A stretch of 36,171 nt of DNA, from NCBI GenBank assembly GCA_027313145.1, contig DAHVEJ010000018.1, positions 1 through 36,171 of the forward strand, written 5' to 3'. Numbering within the stretch: the first letter of the stretch is position 1; each line of letters opens with the position of its first letter. This document shows, in pieces, positions 9,501-18,226 of this stretch. The notes under the pieces were generated by a model that saw nothing but the letters and a program-made list of their open reading frames with translations, ran no database searches and had not been told where the DNA came from. The position numbers and the translations under genes are program-made. Origin of the DNA: Phycisphaerales bacterium (lineage in GTDB: Bacteria > Planctomycetota > Phycisphaerae > WQYP01).

Positions 9501-9566
9501 CCCAACCGAAACTGGGGTGCCAAACCAAACGATGCCCCGCCATCGTTAAGCAACGGCTCGCGGTAA
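6555..9566 (+). CDS. Secreted GH92-family alpha-mannosidase-like protein with N-terminal legume-lectin-like domain
   Basis: [36 protein letters not shown] and [24 protein letters not shown] are GH92 hallmarks; N-terminal region resembles an L-type lectin; AGGAGA upstream of ATG. Confidence 0.93.
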   Translation: [1003 protein letters not shown]

Positions 9567-9740
9567 CATCCGCCGTGGCGACGGCTGGGGGCCGCTCCTG
9601 ACGCAAACGGGGGTTCGCAAGACCGAGATGGCTGGAGAATCGGTGACCGGGTGTCTGCGGCATGTTGCGAGAATTTAAAAGCTACCTGCGGTTTGCGACT
9701 GGGCCTGTAACCGCAATGTCTTATTTTACCGGAGCTTGGG

Positions 9741-11810
9741 ATGAAAATGTATGAAATGTCTCGACGTGCGGTTATTGGCGTAGCATTACTGGCAGGGCTT
9801 GGGGCAACACGTGTGTCGGCGGCCCCGCACGCACGAATAACCGTTAGCGCCACAGTGCGTGGCCGGGCGGAAAATCCGGGGATGTGGGGGGTGTTTATTG
9901 AAAATATCTGTCATGACGTCGATGGCGGGCTTTATGCGCAGATGATCCGGAATCCTGATTTTAAAAATGATGTGCCCCCCGCGGATTGCAAAGTGGTGCA
10001 TGGCCGATGGCAAGTAGTTAATGGCCACCTGCGGCGGCTGCGACATTTTAAGCGTGTAAAAAATGGGCCTGATGTTGCATGGATCAGTGTCAATGGCCAT
10101 ATTCATTCACCGCCATCCGGCGGACCTCTGTTGGCCTGGAAACCGGTGGAGCCAACTTCGGGGTCGGTGACGTTACGGGTGCAAGATCGTCAACCACTTT
10201 CCGCTGCGCACCGCTTGAGCTTACAGGTAACTGTAAAAAAAGCAGGTGCCGGCGTGGCGAATATCGGATACTGGGGGATGCCGATTAAAAAGGGACGCGC
10301 GTATAAACTCTCTTTTTACGCCCGCTCGCCCGATGCGGCCCGTGTGCGACTTCAAGCTGGTTTGGCCAATGTCAGCGGTACCAAACACTTTGCTCATGAG
10401 GAAATAACAATTGTCGGTACCGCGTGGAGGCGCTACACCTGTTTGCTGCGGGCCGCCGGCTCTACCTACCATGGTGCCATGACGCTGACAACCTCAGCCC
10501 CGGCAACGTTTGATGTTAATTTGGTACTGATGTTTCCGGTATCGGCGAAAACCGGCCAAGCGGAATTTATCCGGCCTGATCTGCTGGGTTTGCTCAAGCG
10601 CATGCATCCCGGATTTTTAAGATTCCCCGGCGGCAATTACATTGAGGGTTATTCGCTGGACGACAGTTACAATTGGCGGCAGACGGTGGGGCCGATGATT
10701 GACCGTCCGGGGCACGTCAACTACTGGGGGTATCGAGATACGGATGGCTTTGGGTATTTGGGCTGGCTTGAATTGGCGCAACAGATTGGTGCTACGCCGC
10801 TGTATTGCACCAGCGCCGGGCTGCTTCATAGTGCCCCCACCATTCCGGGGACCAATCTTAATGTGTACATTCACGAAATGCTCACGGCGGTGGCATTTGC
10901 CAATGATCCCGGCGACACGCGATGGGGCGCGTTGCGCGCCGAATGTGGCCACCCCGCGCACTTTGATCTAAAATATCTCGAAATTGGCAATGAAAATGGC
11001 GGCCCTTCGTACAATCATAATTATCACATAATGGCTGGCGCTTTGCATAAGGCGTTTCCCAACGTGATCCCAATTGCCAATGATTGGGGCGGGATTCCGT
11101 CCGGGCCGTTAAGCATTGTTGATAAGCACTATTATCAAAGCCAGCAATGGTTTTTGAATCATGCCAATCTTTACAATCGTTATCCGCGCACGGCTCCGAA
11201 AATATTTGTCGGCGAGTATGCCGTTGGAAATACCCGCGCCAAATATGGTGATTTTCGGTCCACCCTGGCGGAAACGGCTTTTATGATCGGCATGGAGCGC
11301 AATTGCGATGTGGTGCGATTGGCGTCTTATGGTGTGGCAATAGACAATGCCGGTGCCGTACCGTGTCGCATTAATCTTATTGAATTCAACGACAAGACCG
11401 CCTTTGGTCGTAGTTCATATTGGGTGCAATATCTGTTTAATCACAACAAGCCGGCGGTGGTATATCCCACCCGTGTTCGGATCGCCGGATTGACTGACAC
11501 GCATCCACCCGTTCGACATTTCTTTGCTGATGCGGGGTTAGCCGCCAACCGGCATCGGTTGGTTATCAAAGTGGACAACGCATCGGGCCATGCGATGCCC
11601 GCAACCATTCATGTGAAAGGATTTGCAACCGTGGCCAGCACCGGACCTGCCATTATTTTGCACGAAAATAATCCAGGCCTGGACAATACCTTCCGTCACC
11701 CAGCGCGGGTGGTGCCGAAAAAAAACGCGTTCACTGGTGCCGCCAGCCATTTTCATTACATATTTCAGCCATACTCCATAACTGTTCTGCGCTTACGAGT
11801 GGCGCGCTGA
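9741..11810 (+). CDS. GH51-family alpha-L-arabinofuranosidase-like protein, probably secreted
   Basis: MWGVFIENICHDVDGGLYAQMIRN, FLRFPGGNYIEGY, EIGNENGG (acid/base), FVGEYAVG (nucleophile); N-terminal SRRAVIG signal. Confidence 0.93.
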   Translation: MKMYEMSRRAVIGVALLAGLGATRVSAAPHARITVSATVRGRAENPGMWGVFIENICHDVDGGLYAQMIRNPDFKNDVPPADCKVVHGRWQVVNGHLRRLRHFKRVKNGPDVAWISVNGHIHSPPSGGPLLAWKPVEPTSGSVTLRVQDRQPLSAAHRLSLQVTVKKAGAGVANIGYWGMPIKKGRAYKLSFYARSPDAARVRLQAGLANVSGTKHFAHEEITIVGTAWRRYTCLLRAAGSTYHGAMTLTTSAPATFDVNLVLMFPVSAKTGQAEFIRPDLLGLLKRMHPGFLRFPGGNYIEGYSLDDSYNWRQTVGPMIDRPGHVNYWGYRDTDGFGYLGWLELAQQIGATPLYCTSAGLLHSAPTIPGTNLNVYIHEMLTAVAFANDPGDTRWGALRAECGHPAHFDLKYLEIGNENGGPSYNHNYHIMAGALHKAFPNVIPIANDWGGIPSGPLSIVDKHYYQSQQWFLNHANLYNRYPRTAPKIFVGEYAVGNTRAKYGDFRSTLAETAFMIGMERNCDVVRLASYGVAIDNAGAVPCRINLIEFNDKTAFGRSSYWVQYLFNHNKPAVVYPTRVRIAGLTDTHPPVRHFFADAGLAANRHRLVIKVDNASGHAMPATIHVKGFATVASTGPAIILHENNPGLDNTFRHPARVVPKKNAFTGAASHFHYIFQPYSITVLRLRVAR

Positions 11811-11854
11811 AAAACATGGAAGCCTAAAGCCGTTGGGGCAAACCGTGGGGCGGC

Positions 11855-13276
11855 TTATGACTTGATCCGACGGGCGGCACCGGTTTTTATGGCGGCTTTC
11901 TGCACCGCCGCGGCTACGCGCACGCTGACCTCACGGTTAAATACGCTGGGCACGATATATTCCGGATTAAGCTCTTTGGCTGAAATACAGCCGGCAATGG
12001 CATGTGCCGCGGCAAGTTTCATTTCTTCATTTATTTCCCGGGCACGCACATTCAAGGCACCGCGAAAAATTCCCGGAAACGCCAGGACGTTGTTGATTTG
12101 ATTGGGATAATCACTGCGCCCGGTGGCCATGATAAACGCCTTGCGGCCGGCTTCCTCCGGCATAATTTCCGGTACGGGATTGGCCAGGGCGAAAATAAAG
12201 GGATGTTTGGCCATTTTTTTCACCGCCTTGCCATCGAGCAATCCGGGGCCGGATACACCCACCAGGACATTGGCATTTTTTAGCGCATATTCCAGCGTTC
12301 CCTGTACCTTATGCGGATTGGTATGTTGCGCCAGCCAGAGTTTATTTTCCGTCAGGCCATCGCTTCTGCCTTCATGGATAATTCCGTGGCGGTCACAGAC
12401 CAGAATATCGCCGGCTCCAGCGTTAAGCAGTATTTTTGCGATGGCGGTGCCGGCGGCACCGGCTCCGGCGATGGCGATTTTAAGATCCGCGATTTTTTGA
12501 CTCGTAAGCCGCAGGGCGTTAATCAGTGCCGCCAGCACCACGACGGCGGTTCCGTGCTGATCGTCATGAAATACGGGTATATCGAGCGCTTCTTTGAGCC
12601 GATTTTCAATCTCAAAGCAGCGCGGGGCCGAGATGTCTTCCAGATTGATGCCGCCGAAACTTACCGCCACCGCACTGACAATGCGCACGATTTCATCGGT
12701 ATCTTTGGTGTTCAGGCACAGGGGCCACGCGTCGATGTTGGCAAATTCCTTAAAGAGCATGGCTTTGCCTTCCATCACCGGCATGGCACCTTCAGGCCCG
12801 ATGTCCCCCAGGCCCAGCACCGCGGTGCCATCGCTGACGACCGCCACAGAATTTCCTTTGATGGTCAATTGCCACGCTTTGGCGTGATCCTCGGCAATGG
12901 CCATCGAAACCCGGGCCACGCCGGGCGTGTAGGCCATGGAAAGTGTATCGCGCGTGGTGATGGGGACTTTGTTCTGAATGCCGATTTTCCCCCCCAGGTG
13001 CAGGAGAAATACCCGATCCGATACTTGAACCACTTTGACTTTGTTTATTTTGCGCACCGCGCTGACAATCTGTTGAATATGTTCCTGATCCCGTGCTCGA
13101 ACGGTAATATCGCGGGTCATGAGTTTGGAATCGCTGGAAACAATATCCACCGCACCAAGATCAGCCCCGAATTTTCCGATGATCTGGGTAATGCGTGAAA
13201 ACATTCCGATGCCGTTGGGATAACTTAGCCGCATGGTAAAAGTGTAATTTACTGACGGTCCTGATTGAATCGCCAT
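11855..13276 (-). CDS. NAD(P)-dependent malic enzyme with N-terminal ACT domain
   Basis: TRDTLSMAYTPGVARV, VSDGTAVLGLGDIGPEGAMPVMEGKAMLFK, VFHDDQHGTAVV; N-terminal ACT-like YPNGIGMFSRITQIIGKFGADLGAVDIV. Confidence 0.95.
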   Translation of the reverse strand: MAIQSGPSVNYTFTMRLSYPNGIGMFSRITQIIGKFGADLGAVDIVSSDSKLMTRDITVRARDQEHIQQIVSAVRKINKVKVVQVSDRVFLLHLGGKIGIQNKVPITTRDTLSMAYTPGVARVSMAIAEDHAKAWQLTIKGNSVAVVSDGTAVLGLGDIGPEGAMPVMEGKAMLFKEFANIDAWPLCLNTKDTDEIVRIVSAVAVSFGGINLEDISAPRCFEIENRLKEALDIPVFHDDQHGTAVVVLAALINALRLTSQKIADLKIAIAGAGAAGTAIAKILLNAGAGDILVCDRHGIIHEGRSDGLTENKLWLAQHTNPHKVQGTLEYALKNANVLVGVSGPGLLDGKAVKKMAKHPFIFALANPVPEIMPEEAGRKAFIMATGRSDYPNQINNVLAFPGIFRGALNVRAREINEEMKLAAAHAIAGCISAKELNPEYIVPSVFNREVSVRVAAAVQKAAIKTGAARRIKS

Positions 13277-13540
13277 GGTGTAATGACTCCATTTAAAGCA
13301 ACAGTCCACATTTGTCAGGCTCCATGCAACACGCATGAAGTCCACCATCCAACCCCGCCTGAACCAATGTATGAAGTACGCCGCCCCTCCCGCAGCTCAA
13401 GAATTATGGTACTGATGACTGGAGCATTACGCAAACCGGTGGAATTCTGATGGAATTCTGACATACCTTAAGGGTATTTGAGTTGCTGCTTAGCGCGAAG
13501 GGGTTTCGTTGAGTACCAATTCGATAAACAAGGCAATGAG

Positions 13541-14236
13541 TCATGAAGTAAGAGACTCAATCTGCGAAATCCAGGCGTTAAAATGTGGACATGCCTGCCG
13601 CAGTGCGGGCAGGCCAATTTTCGCAGCGGCCAGTGGCCCTGCCGACGCCTTACGGACCTTGTATGCCGCAAGATGGTTGATTATCCGTTTTGAGGGAGCA
13701 GTGGCTTTACCGTCATTTATCTCCTCCGGTGTTTTCCCGGTGTTCCGCACCTCCGCCAGTAAATCATCTACTGCGCTGGATTGTTCAATAAAAATATCCT
13801 TAAGCACATCGCACCTGACGAGCAGCAAGGTTTCGAATTCATGGATCTGCAGATAGGGAATAAAGCGTTCAAAGTTGAGGTCGTTTGCCCAGGCGGATTC
13901 CAACTTTGCAACGCGATCATTGGCTCGTCGTTCACCGGCGGTTTCTCTGTAGCCGGGAAATTCATCGACAAATGCTCCTAAACCGTAATAATCAAGCATC
14001 GTGGTAAACCAAACGCTTTGGTCCCGTCCCTGAGACTTGATCCAGGAACTTAGATCGTCCTTCCAGTGGCCATATCGTCGGCCACCTCCTTGTGCCGCCG
14101 CATTTCCCCGGCGACCGCTGGTGACCACCTTGCTGGCCGACGTCGTAATCCCGAATCCTCCGAAATGCGGAGACAATACCTCGTTGACAAAGCGTTCTTC
14201 CGCATCGCCTTCAACAATGATGTTAAGGCGTATCAT
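13541..14236 (-). CDS. DUF4276 family protein (predicted TOPRIM-like)
   Basis: MIRLNIIVEGDAEERFVNEVLSPHF start, 'YGLGAFVDEFPGY', 'RFIPYLQIHEFETLLL' typical of DUF4276; overlaps the upstream ATPase gene by 4 nt. Confidence 0.85.
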   Translation of the reverse strand: MIRLNIIVEGDAEERFVNEVLSPHFGGFGITTSASKVVTSGRRGNAAAQGGGRRYGHWKDDLSSWIKSQGRDQSVWFTTMLDYYGLGAFVDEFPGYRETAGERRANDRVAKLESAWANDLNFERFIPYLQIHEFETLLLVRCDVLKDIFIEQSSAVDDLLAEVRNTGKTPEEINDGKATAPSKRIINHLAAYKVRKASAGPLAAAKIGLPALRQACPHFNAWISQIESLTS

Positions 14237-15348
14237 CCCGGCCTCCCGCCAAGCACGTTCTTATCCCAAAGTTCGCCAAGGCTGTATCGCCCCAGCCAAG
14301 CTTGCAGCGCGGCTTGATCCAAGCGGTGAAAGGTGGATTCTCGCTGGTGTCGTTCCACAACCACCACATCTTGCGGTTCAAACGCGTCTAACAGCTGTGC
14401 AGATTGTGTCGCAACGATTACCTGAACGTTCTGCGATGCCGCCTTGATTAACCCGGCGATTGTCGCAATAGCATGCGGGTGCAGGCCGAGTTCCGGCTCA
14501 TCGAGAATCAGCAAATCCGGCAGCGCGTCGGCCGGTTGTAAAAGCAGCGTCGTCAAGGCCATGAATCGCAGCATTCCGTCGGATGCCTGATGCGCACCAA
14601 AAATGCAGTCCGTGCCCCGTTCCCGCCAGGACAGAAGCACATTTCCGTTTTCCGGCTCCCATTGAAAATCATCAAAAAAAGGTAAGCTTTGTCGCAGAGT
14701 ATCAACAATGCGTTGGTAGTACGCAACGGAACTGACGTTCCCTTTCAGCCGATGCAGGACTGCCGCCAGATTCCCCGCATCCTCCTTAAGCCAGCGACCA
14801 TCATCGACGCTCCAAGACTGGCGCATTCGGGAGGTAAATGACGTATTGTGAAATTGATATACCACAAACTTCTGCAACATGGCGTAGATAGCCTTTGGCG
14901 TCGGTTCCTGCTTTTCTGCGCGGGCTTTTAACAGTGACTCTTCGTGCCCTTGCCCCAGTGCCACGCGCGCCCCAGCGGCGACCCCAGTGGGCAGGTAGCG
15001 AACGCGTTCAAACTGGAAATAGAGCCGATCTGTCGCCGCATAGTCCAAACCAAATTCATATTCGTTGATTCCTTTTTCGGCTTGAATTTCAAATGATGAG
15101 CGGATTTCAGGAGTAACGGCGGGGCCGTCATGGAGCCAAGAGTGAGCTTTGCCGGTTTGCGTAAGGTGCCCCTGCAGGTTACCTGACATAACGTGGCTAA
15201 GCATGCGGAAGAAAGAAATGAAGTTGCTCTTTCCGGCACCATTGGCACCGATCAATACGGTCAATGGTCCCGGGGCGAACCCATGCAATGCTTTAATGCT
15301 TTTAAAGCCCTGAATGCTTAGCTTAGTGAGCCTGGGGCGTGCGGGCAT
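14233..15348 (-). CDS. AAA-family (SMC/OLD-like) ATPase
   Basis: Walker A LIGANGAGKSNFISFF, signature region, Walker B DLLILDEPELGLHPHAIATIAGLIKAAS, followed by VIVATQS. Confidence 0.93.
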   Translation of the reverse strand: MPARPRLTKLSIQGFKSIKALHGFAPGPLTVLIGANGAGKSNFISFFRMLSHVMSGNLQGHLTQTGKAHSWLHDGPAVTPEIRSSFEIQAEKGINEYEFGLDYAATDRLYFQFERVRYLPTGVAAGARVALGQGHEESLLKARAEKQEPTPKAIYAMLQKFVVYQFHNTSFTSRMRQSWSVDDGRWLKEDAGNLAAVLHRLKGNVSSVAYYQRIVDTLRQSLPFFDDFQWEPENGNVLLSWRERGTDCIFGAHQASDGMLRFMALTTLLLQPADALPDLLILDEPELGLHPHAIATIAGLIKAASQNVQVIVATQSAQLLDAFEPQDVVVVERHQRESTFHRLDQAALQAWLGRYSLGELWDKNVLGGRPG

Positions 15349-15600
15349 GTTGCCGCCTCCTTTTTCCTTCTGGCAGGTGCGAGGTTAAATATTTTTTGTG
15401 ACTCCACATCGGAGAGCTTTGCCGGCAATCTCGGATTGATCTAACCATGGTAAATCGTATCTCCGACGGCACAACCACCAAGTTCAAAAGCACGCGGCAA
15501 CGCCCAGTCATGCTTCCCTTCCAAAGTAAAGTATAACGTATAAGTGTGGACCAGTCAGGGTTTCAGGACCGGTTTCAGGACGGCCTATGCGCGATTCTGC

Positions 15601-18156
15601 TTACCACGGCGAATTCATATTTCCCGGCACGTAGCGGGCCAGTACTTCCGTGCTCCAGGGCCGCAGATGCACTGTCAGCGTCTTGCCGATTACCGCATAA
15701 CCCGCGTTACGCTTGGCTAAAATCGGCCGTCCTTTACCATCGGCGGTTGGTGGATAATCCAGTCGCATTTGTTGTGGGTTCAAATAATTTAAGAGGTGAT
15801 GCCCGCGGTCAGATTTAAAAATCGGCAAGCGGATGGTGCGCTGGGCAGCACTGCGGTTGATGATGATATACACATTCTGCTTTCCCAAACTGCGATAGAA
15901 AGCAAAAATATCGCGCAGCGGATAGGCCAATAATTGGCCGTAAAAGCCCAATTGCAGTGCCTTAAGTTGCCGCCGCATCGCAATGGCCTGCCGATAAAAT
16001 TCCAGCACCCGCTCATGCACGCGCACATCCGGTGTGTCATACGGTTCCAAGTCTTTCCAAACCATCGGCAGACGATCGGCCGGGTCACTGGCACCCCACA
16101 TGCCTACTTCATCGCCGTACCAGATGCACGGGGCACCGACAAAACTCATTTGAAAGGCGGCGGTTTGCTCCAGGCGGCGGTAGGCCGTGGGAGTCGGTTC
16201 AGCGGTGTTGTAATGCGGATTCGTCTGCAGTCGGTCATTGGCACCAAAATCCAGCAGTGGATTCATAATTCGGGACACGAAGCGGTCCGTGTCCTGGCTG
16301 TCGATAATATTCATCTGATCCAGGTCCACCTGATACGGATAATAGTTCAGTAACTGCATCAATCGGTTGCCGAAGCGTTTGGGGCCGATTCCGGGCAGAT
16401 TGTTTCCGCGTTTGTCGGCAAAATAGTTGGTGCAAATCGTGGCGAAGGGATAATTCATCACCGCGTCAAACTGATTGCCTTTATTGAGCCACGCTTGGGC
16501 CGGCGGCCAGACTTCGCCGATGATAACCGCCTTGGGATTGATCTTTTTGACCAGCTTTCGCCAGGCAATCCAATACACATGCGGAACATCCGGAGCGGTA
16601 TCGAGTCTGATGCCGTCAACGCCGTTGGCCGGATTGCCGTTGGGAGCCAGCCAGCGTTTAGTGGCCGCAAACATATAATTGCGGACGCCTTTGGCCAGCC
16701 CATAGCGTTTGCTTAACGCGAACATGGGCATGGATCCATCCACGCCATCCCAAGCCTTGTACTTCACGGGCGGACCCCAACTGATGATCTGAAACCAACT
16801 GGCGTAGGGGGATTGGCGGCCATATTTCAAGACATTTTGAAATGGCCCGAAATTTTTTCCGCAATGCCCGAACGGAATATCGATAATCACCTTGAAGCCT
16901 TGTCTGTGCGCTACTTTTATGAAATGCAAAAATACTTTATCCGATGCCGACCATTGCCATGTTGCGGGATTTAACGGATTTTCCCCATGCAATTTTTCCA
17001 GAGAACCTTTTATTCCGAATCCGTCGTCAACATGGATAAAACTGGAAGGATCATATTTATGAATACTTGGGGATTCAAACACCGGGGTAAGATACAAACT
17101 ATTGACACCCAGACGGCGCAGATAAGGCAGTTCGTCCTGAATGCCTTGTATGTCACCGCCATAAAACCGGTTATATACATAACTGTAAAAGTTGCCATGT
17201 TCGCCGGCGGGGCGATAGGGCTTGGTCCATGGCCAGCGCCAGGGAATATGTGGGGATGGATCATTGGCTTTGTTCCCGTTGCGAAAGCGTTCGGGAAATA
17301 TCTCATACCAGACGGCCCGCTTCGCCCAGCCGGGCGTGACAACAGCCGATTGCATTACAGCCGTGTAGGCGTGCTGCTGGGCGGCCTGCGAGGAGGCATA
17401 TAAATATCCATCCGCGACATAACGTTTGGCGGTGCCATGCGTCAGAGTGAAGTAATAGTGAATTGATGGCGTTGGAACGGTAAGTATTGTTCCCCAGGTA
17501 CAACTGCCCAGATAGTCTGATTCTTTTCGCAGCGAATAGGCTTTCACGGCAGAGTCCGGCTGCAGGACATCCACAACCGCTTCAGACAGCGCCCCGGTTT
17601 GTGCCGTGAATTCCAGGCGCAGATAATGCCGCGAAACCACATCCATCTGGTTCATATTGTCAGGATTAAATGAAATGGCCGCCGGGCTGATGTTATCAGC
17701 TTGCGGGGCAGGCATGATTTGCCAAGGCGAAGCAATGCGTATTTGGGAATTTACGCCACCCTGTCCATCGCTGATATTGAGCTTCGGGTTGGCCGCGGGA
17801 TCGTTGACCCAATGGTTGCCATTAAGCACGAATTTGTAGGCATGAAGTCCCGGAGATAATAGCACACTGGTGACCCAACGCCCGGCGGCCGTGCGCCGCA
17901 TCGGATTGGCGGTGGAAGACCAGTTGTTAAAGTCTCCCGCCAGATTTACGCGGCGCACGTGCATATCTGCAGGGGGTTGGTACGTAAAAACATGCCGGAT
18001 TTTCGTGGGAATGGCTGCGAGTTTCTGCGGTGATGCCGATGTGTTTGCCGCGTTTGCCGGCACAGCGATGGTCAATAACCCCGCCAACGCTGTAGTAAGA
18101 ATGGCGGTTGTTTTAGAGGCGGCACAAATGCTGGAGCAAAGAGATCGAAGAGTCAT
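15601..18156 (-). CDS. Secreted GH13-family alpha-amylase/neopullulanase-like protein with N-terminal CBM48-like domain
   Basis: VNLAGDFNNWS...GLHAYKFVLNGNHWVNDPAANP (CBM48-like); DGIRLDTAPDVPH, VIIGEVWPP, SQDTDRF GH13 motifs. Confidence 0.93.
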   Translation of the reverse strand: MTLRSLCSSICAASKTTAILTTALAGLLTIAVPANAANTSASPQKLAAIPTKIRHVFTYQPPADMHVRRVNLAGDFNNWSSTANPMRRTAAGRWVTSVLLSPGLHAYKFVLNGNHWVNDPAANPKLNISDGQGGVNSQIRIASPWQIMPAPQADNISPAAISFNPDNMNQMDVVSRHYLRLEFTAQTGALSEAVVDVLQPDSAVKAYSLRKESDYLGSCTWGTILTVPTPSIHYYFTLTHGTAKRYVADGYLYASSQAAQQHAYTAVMQSAVVTPGWAKRAVWYEIFPERFRNGNKANDPSPHIPWRWPWTKPYRPAGEHGNFYSYVYNRFYGGDIQGIQDELPYLRRLGVNSLYLTPVFESPSIHKYDPSSFIHVDDGFGIKGSLEKLHGENPLNPATWQWSASDKVFLHFIKVAHRQGFKVIIDIPFGHCGKNFGPFQNVLKYGRQSPYASWFQIISWGPPVKYKAWDGVDGSMPMFALSKRYGLAKGVRNYMFAATKRWLAPNGNPANGVDGIRLDTAPDVPHVYWIAWRKLVKKINPKAVIIGEVWPPAQAWLNKGNQFDAVMNYPFATICTNYFADKRGNNLPGIGPKRFGNRLMQLLNYYPYQVDLDQMNIIDSQDTDRFVSRIMNPLLDFGANDRLQTNPHYNTAEPTPTAYRRLEQTAAFQMSFVGAPCIWYGDEVGMWGASDPADRLPMVWKDLEPYDTPDVRVHERVLEFYRQAIAMRRQLKALQLGFYGQLLAYPLRDIFAFYRSLGKQNVYIIINRSAAQRTIRLPIFKSDRGHHLLNYLNPQQMRLDYPPTADGKGRPILAKRNAGYAVIGKTLTVHLRPWSTEVLARYVPGNMNSPW

Positions 18157-18226
18157 GAGATAATTCCTGGTTACGCCAAATTAAAACCGCATAGCGGGCA
18201 ACCCGCCATGGCAGGAGGAAAAGGTG

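Noticed and set aside
12311-13198. 295-aa ORF antisense to malic enzyme
   Set aside because: Mirror frame of a conserved enzyme; no independent start signal or domain.
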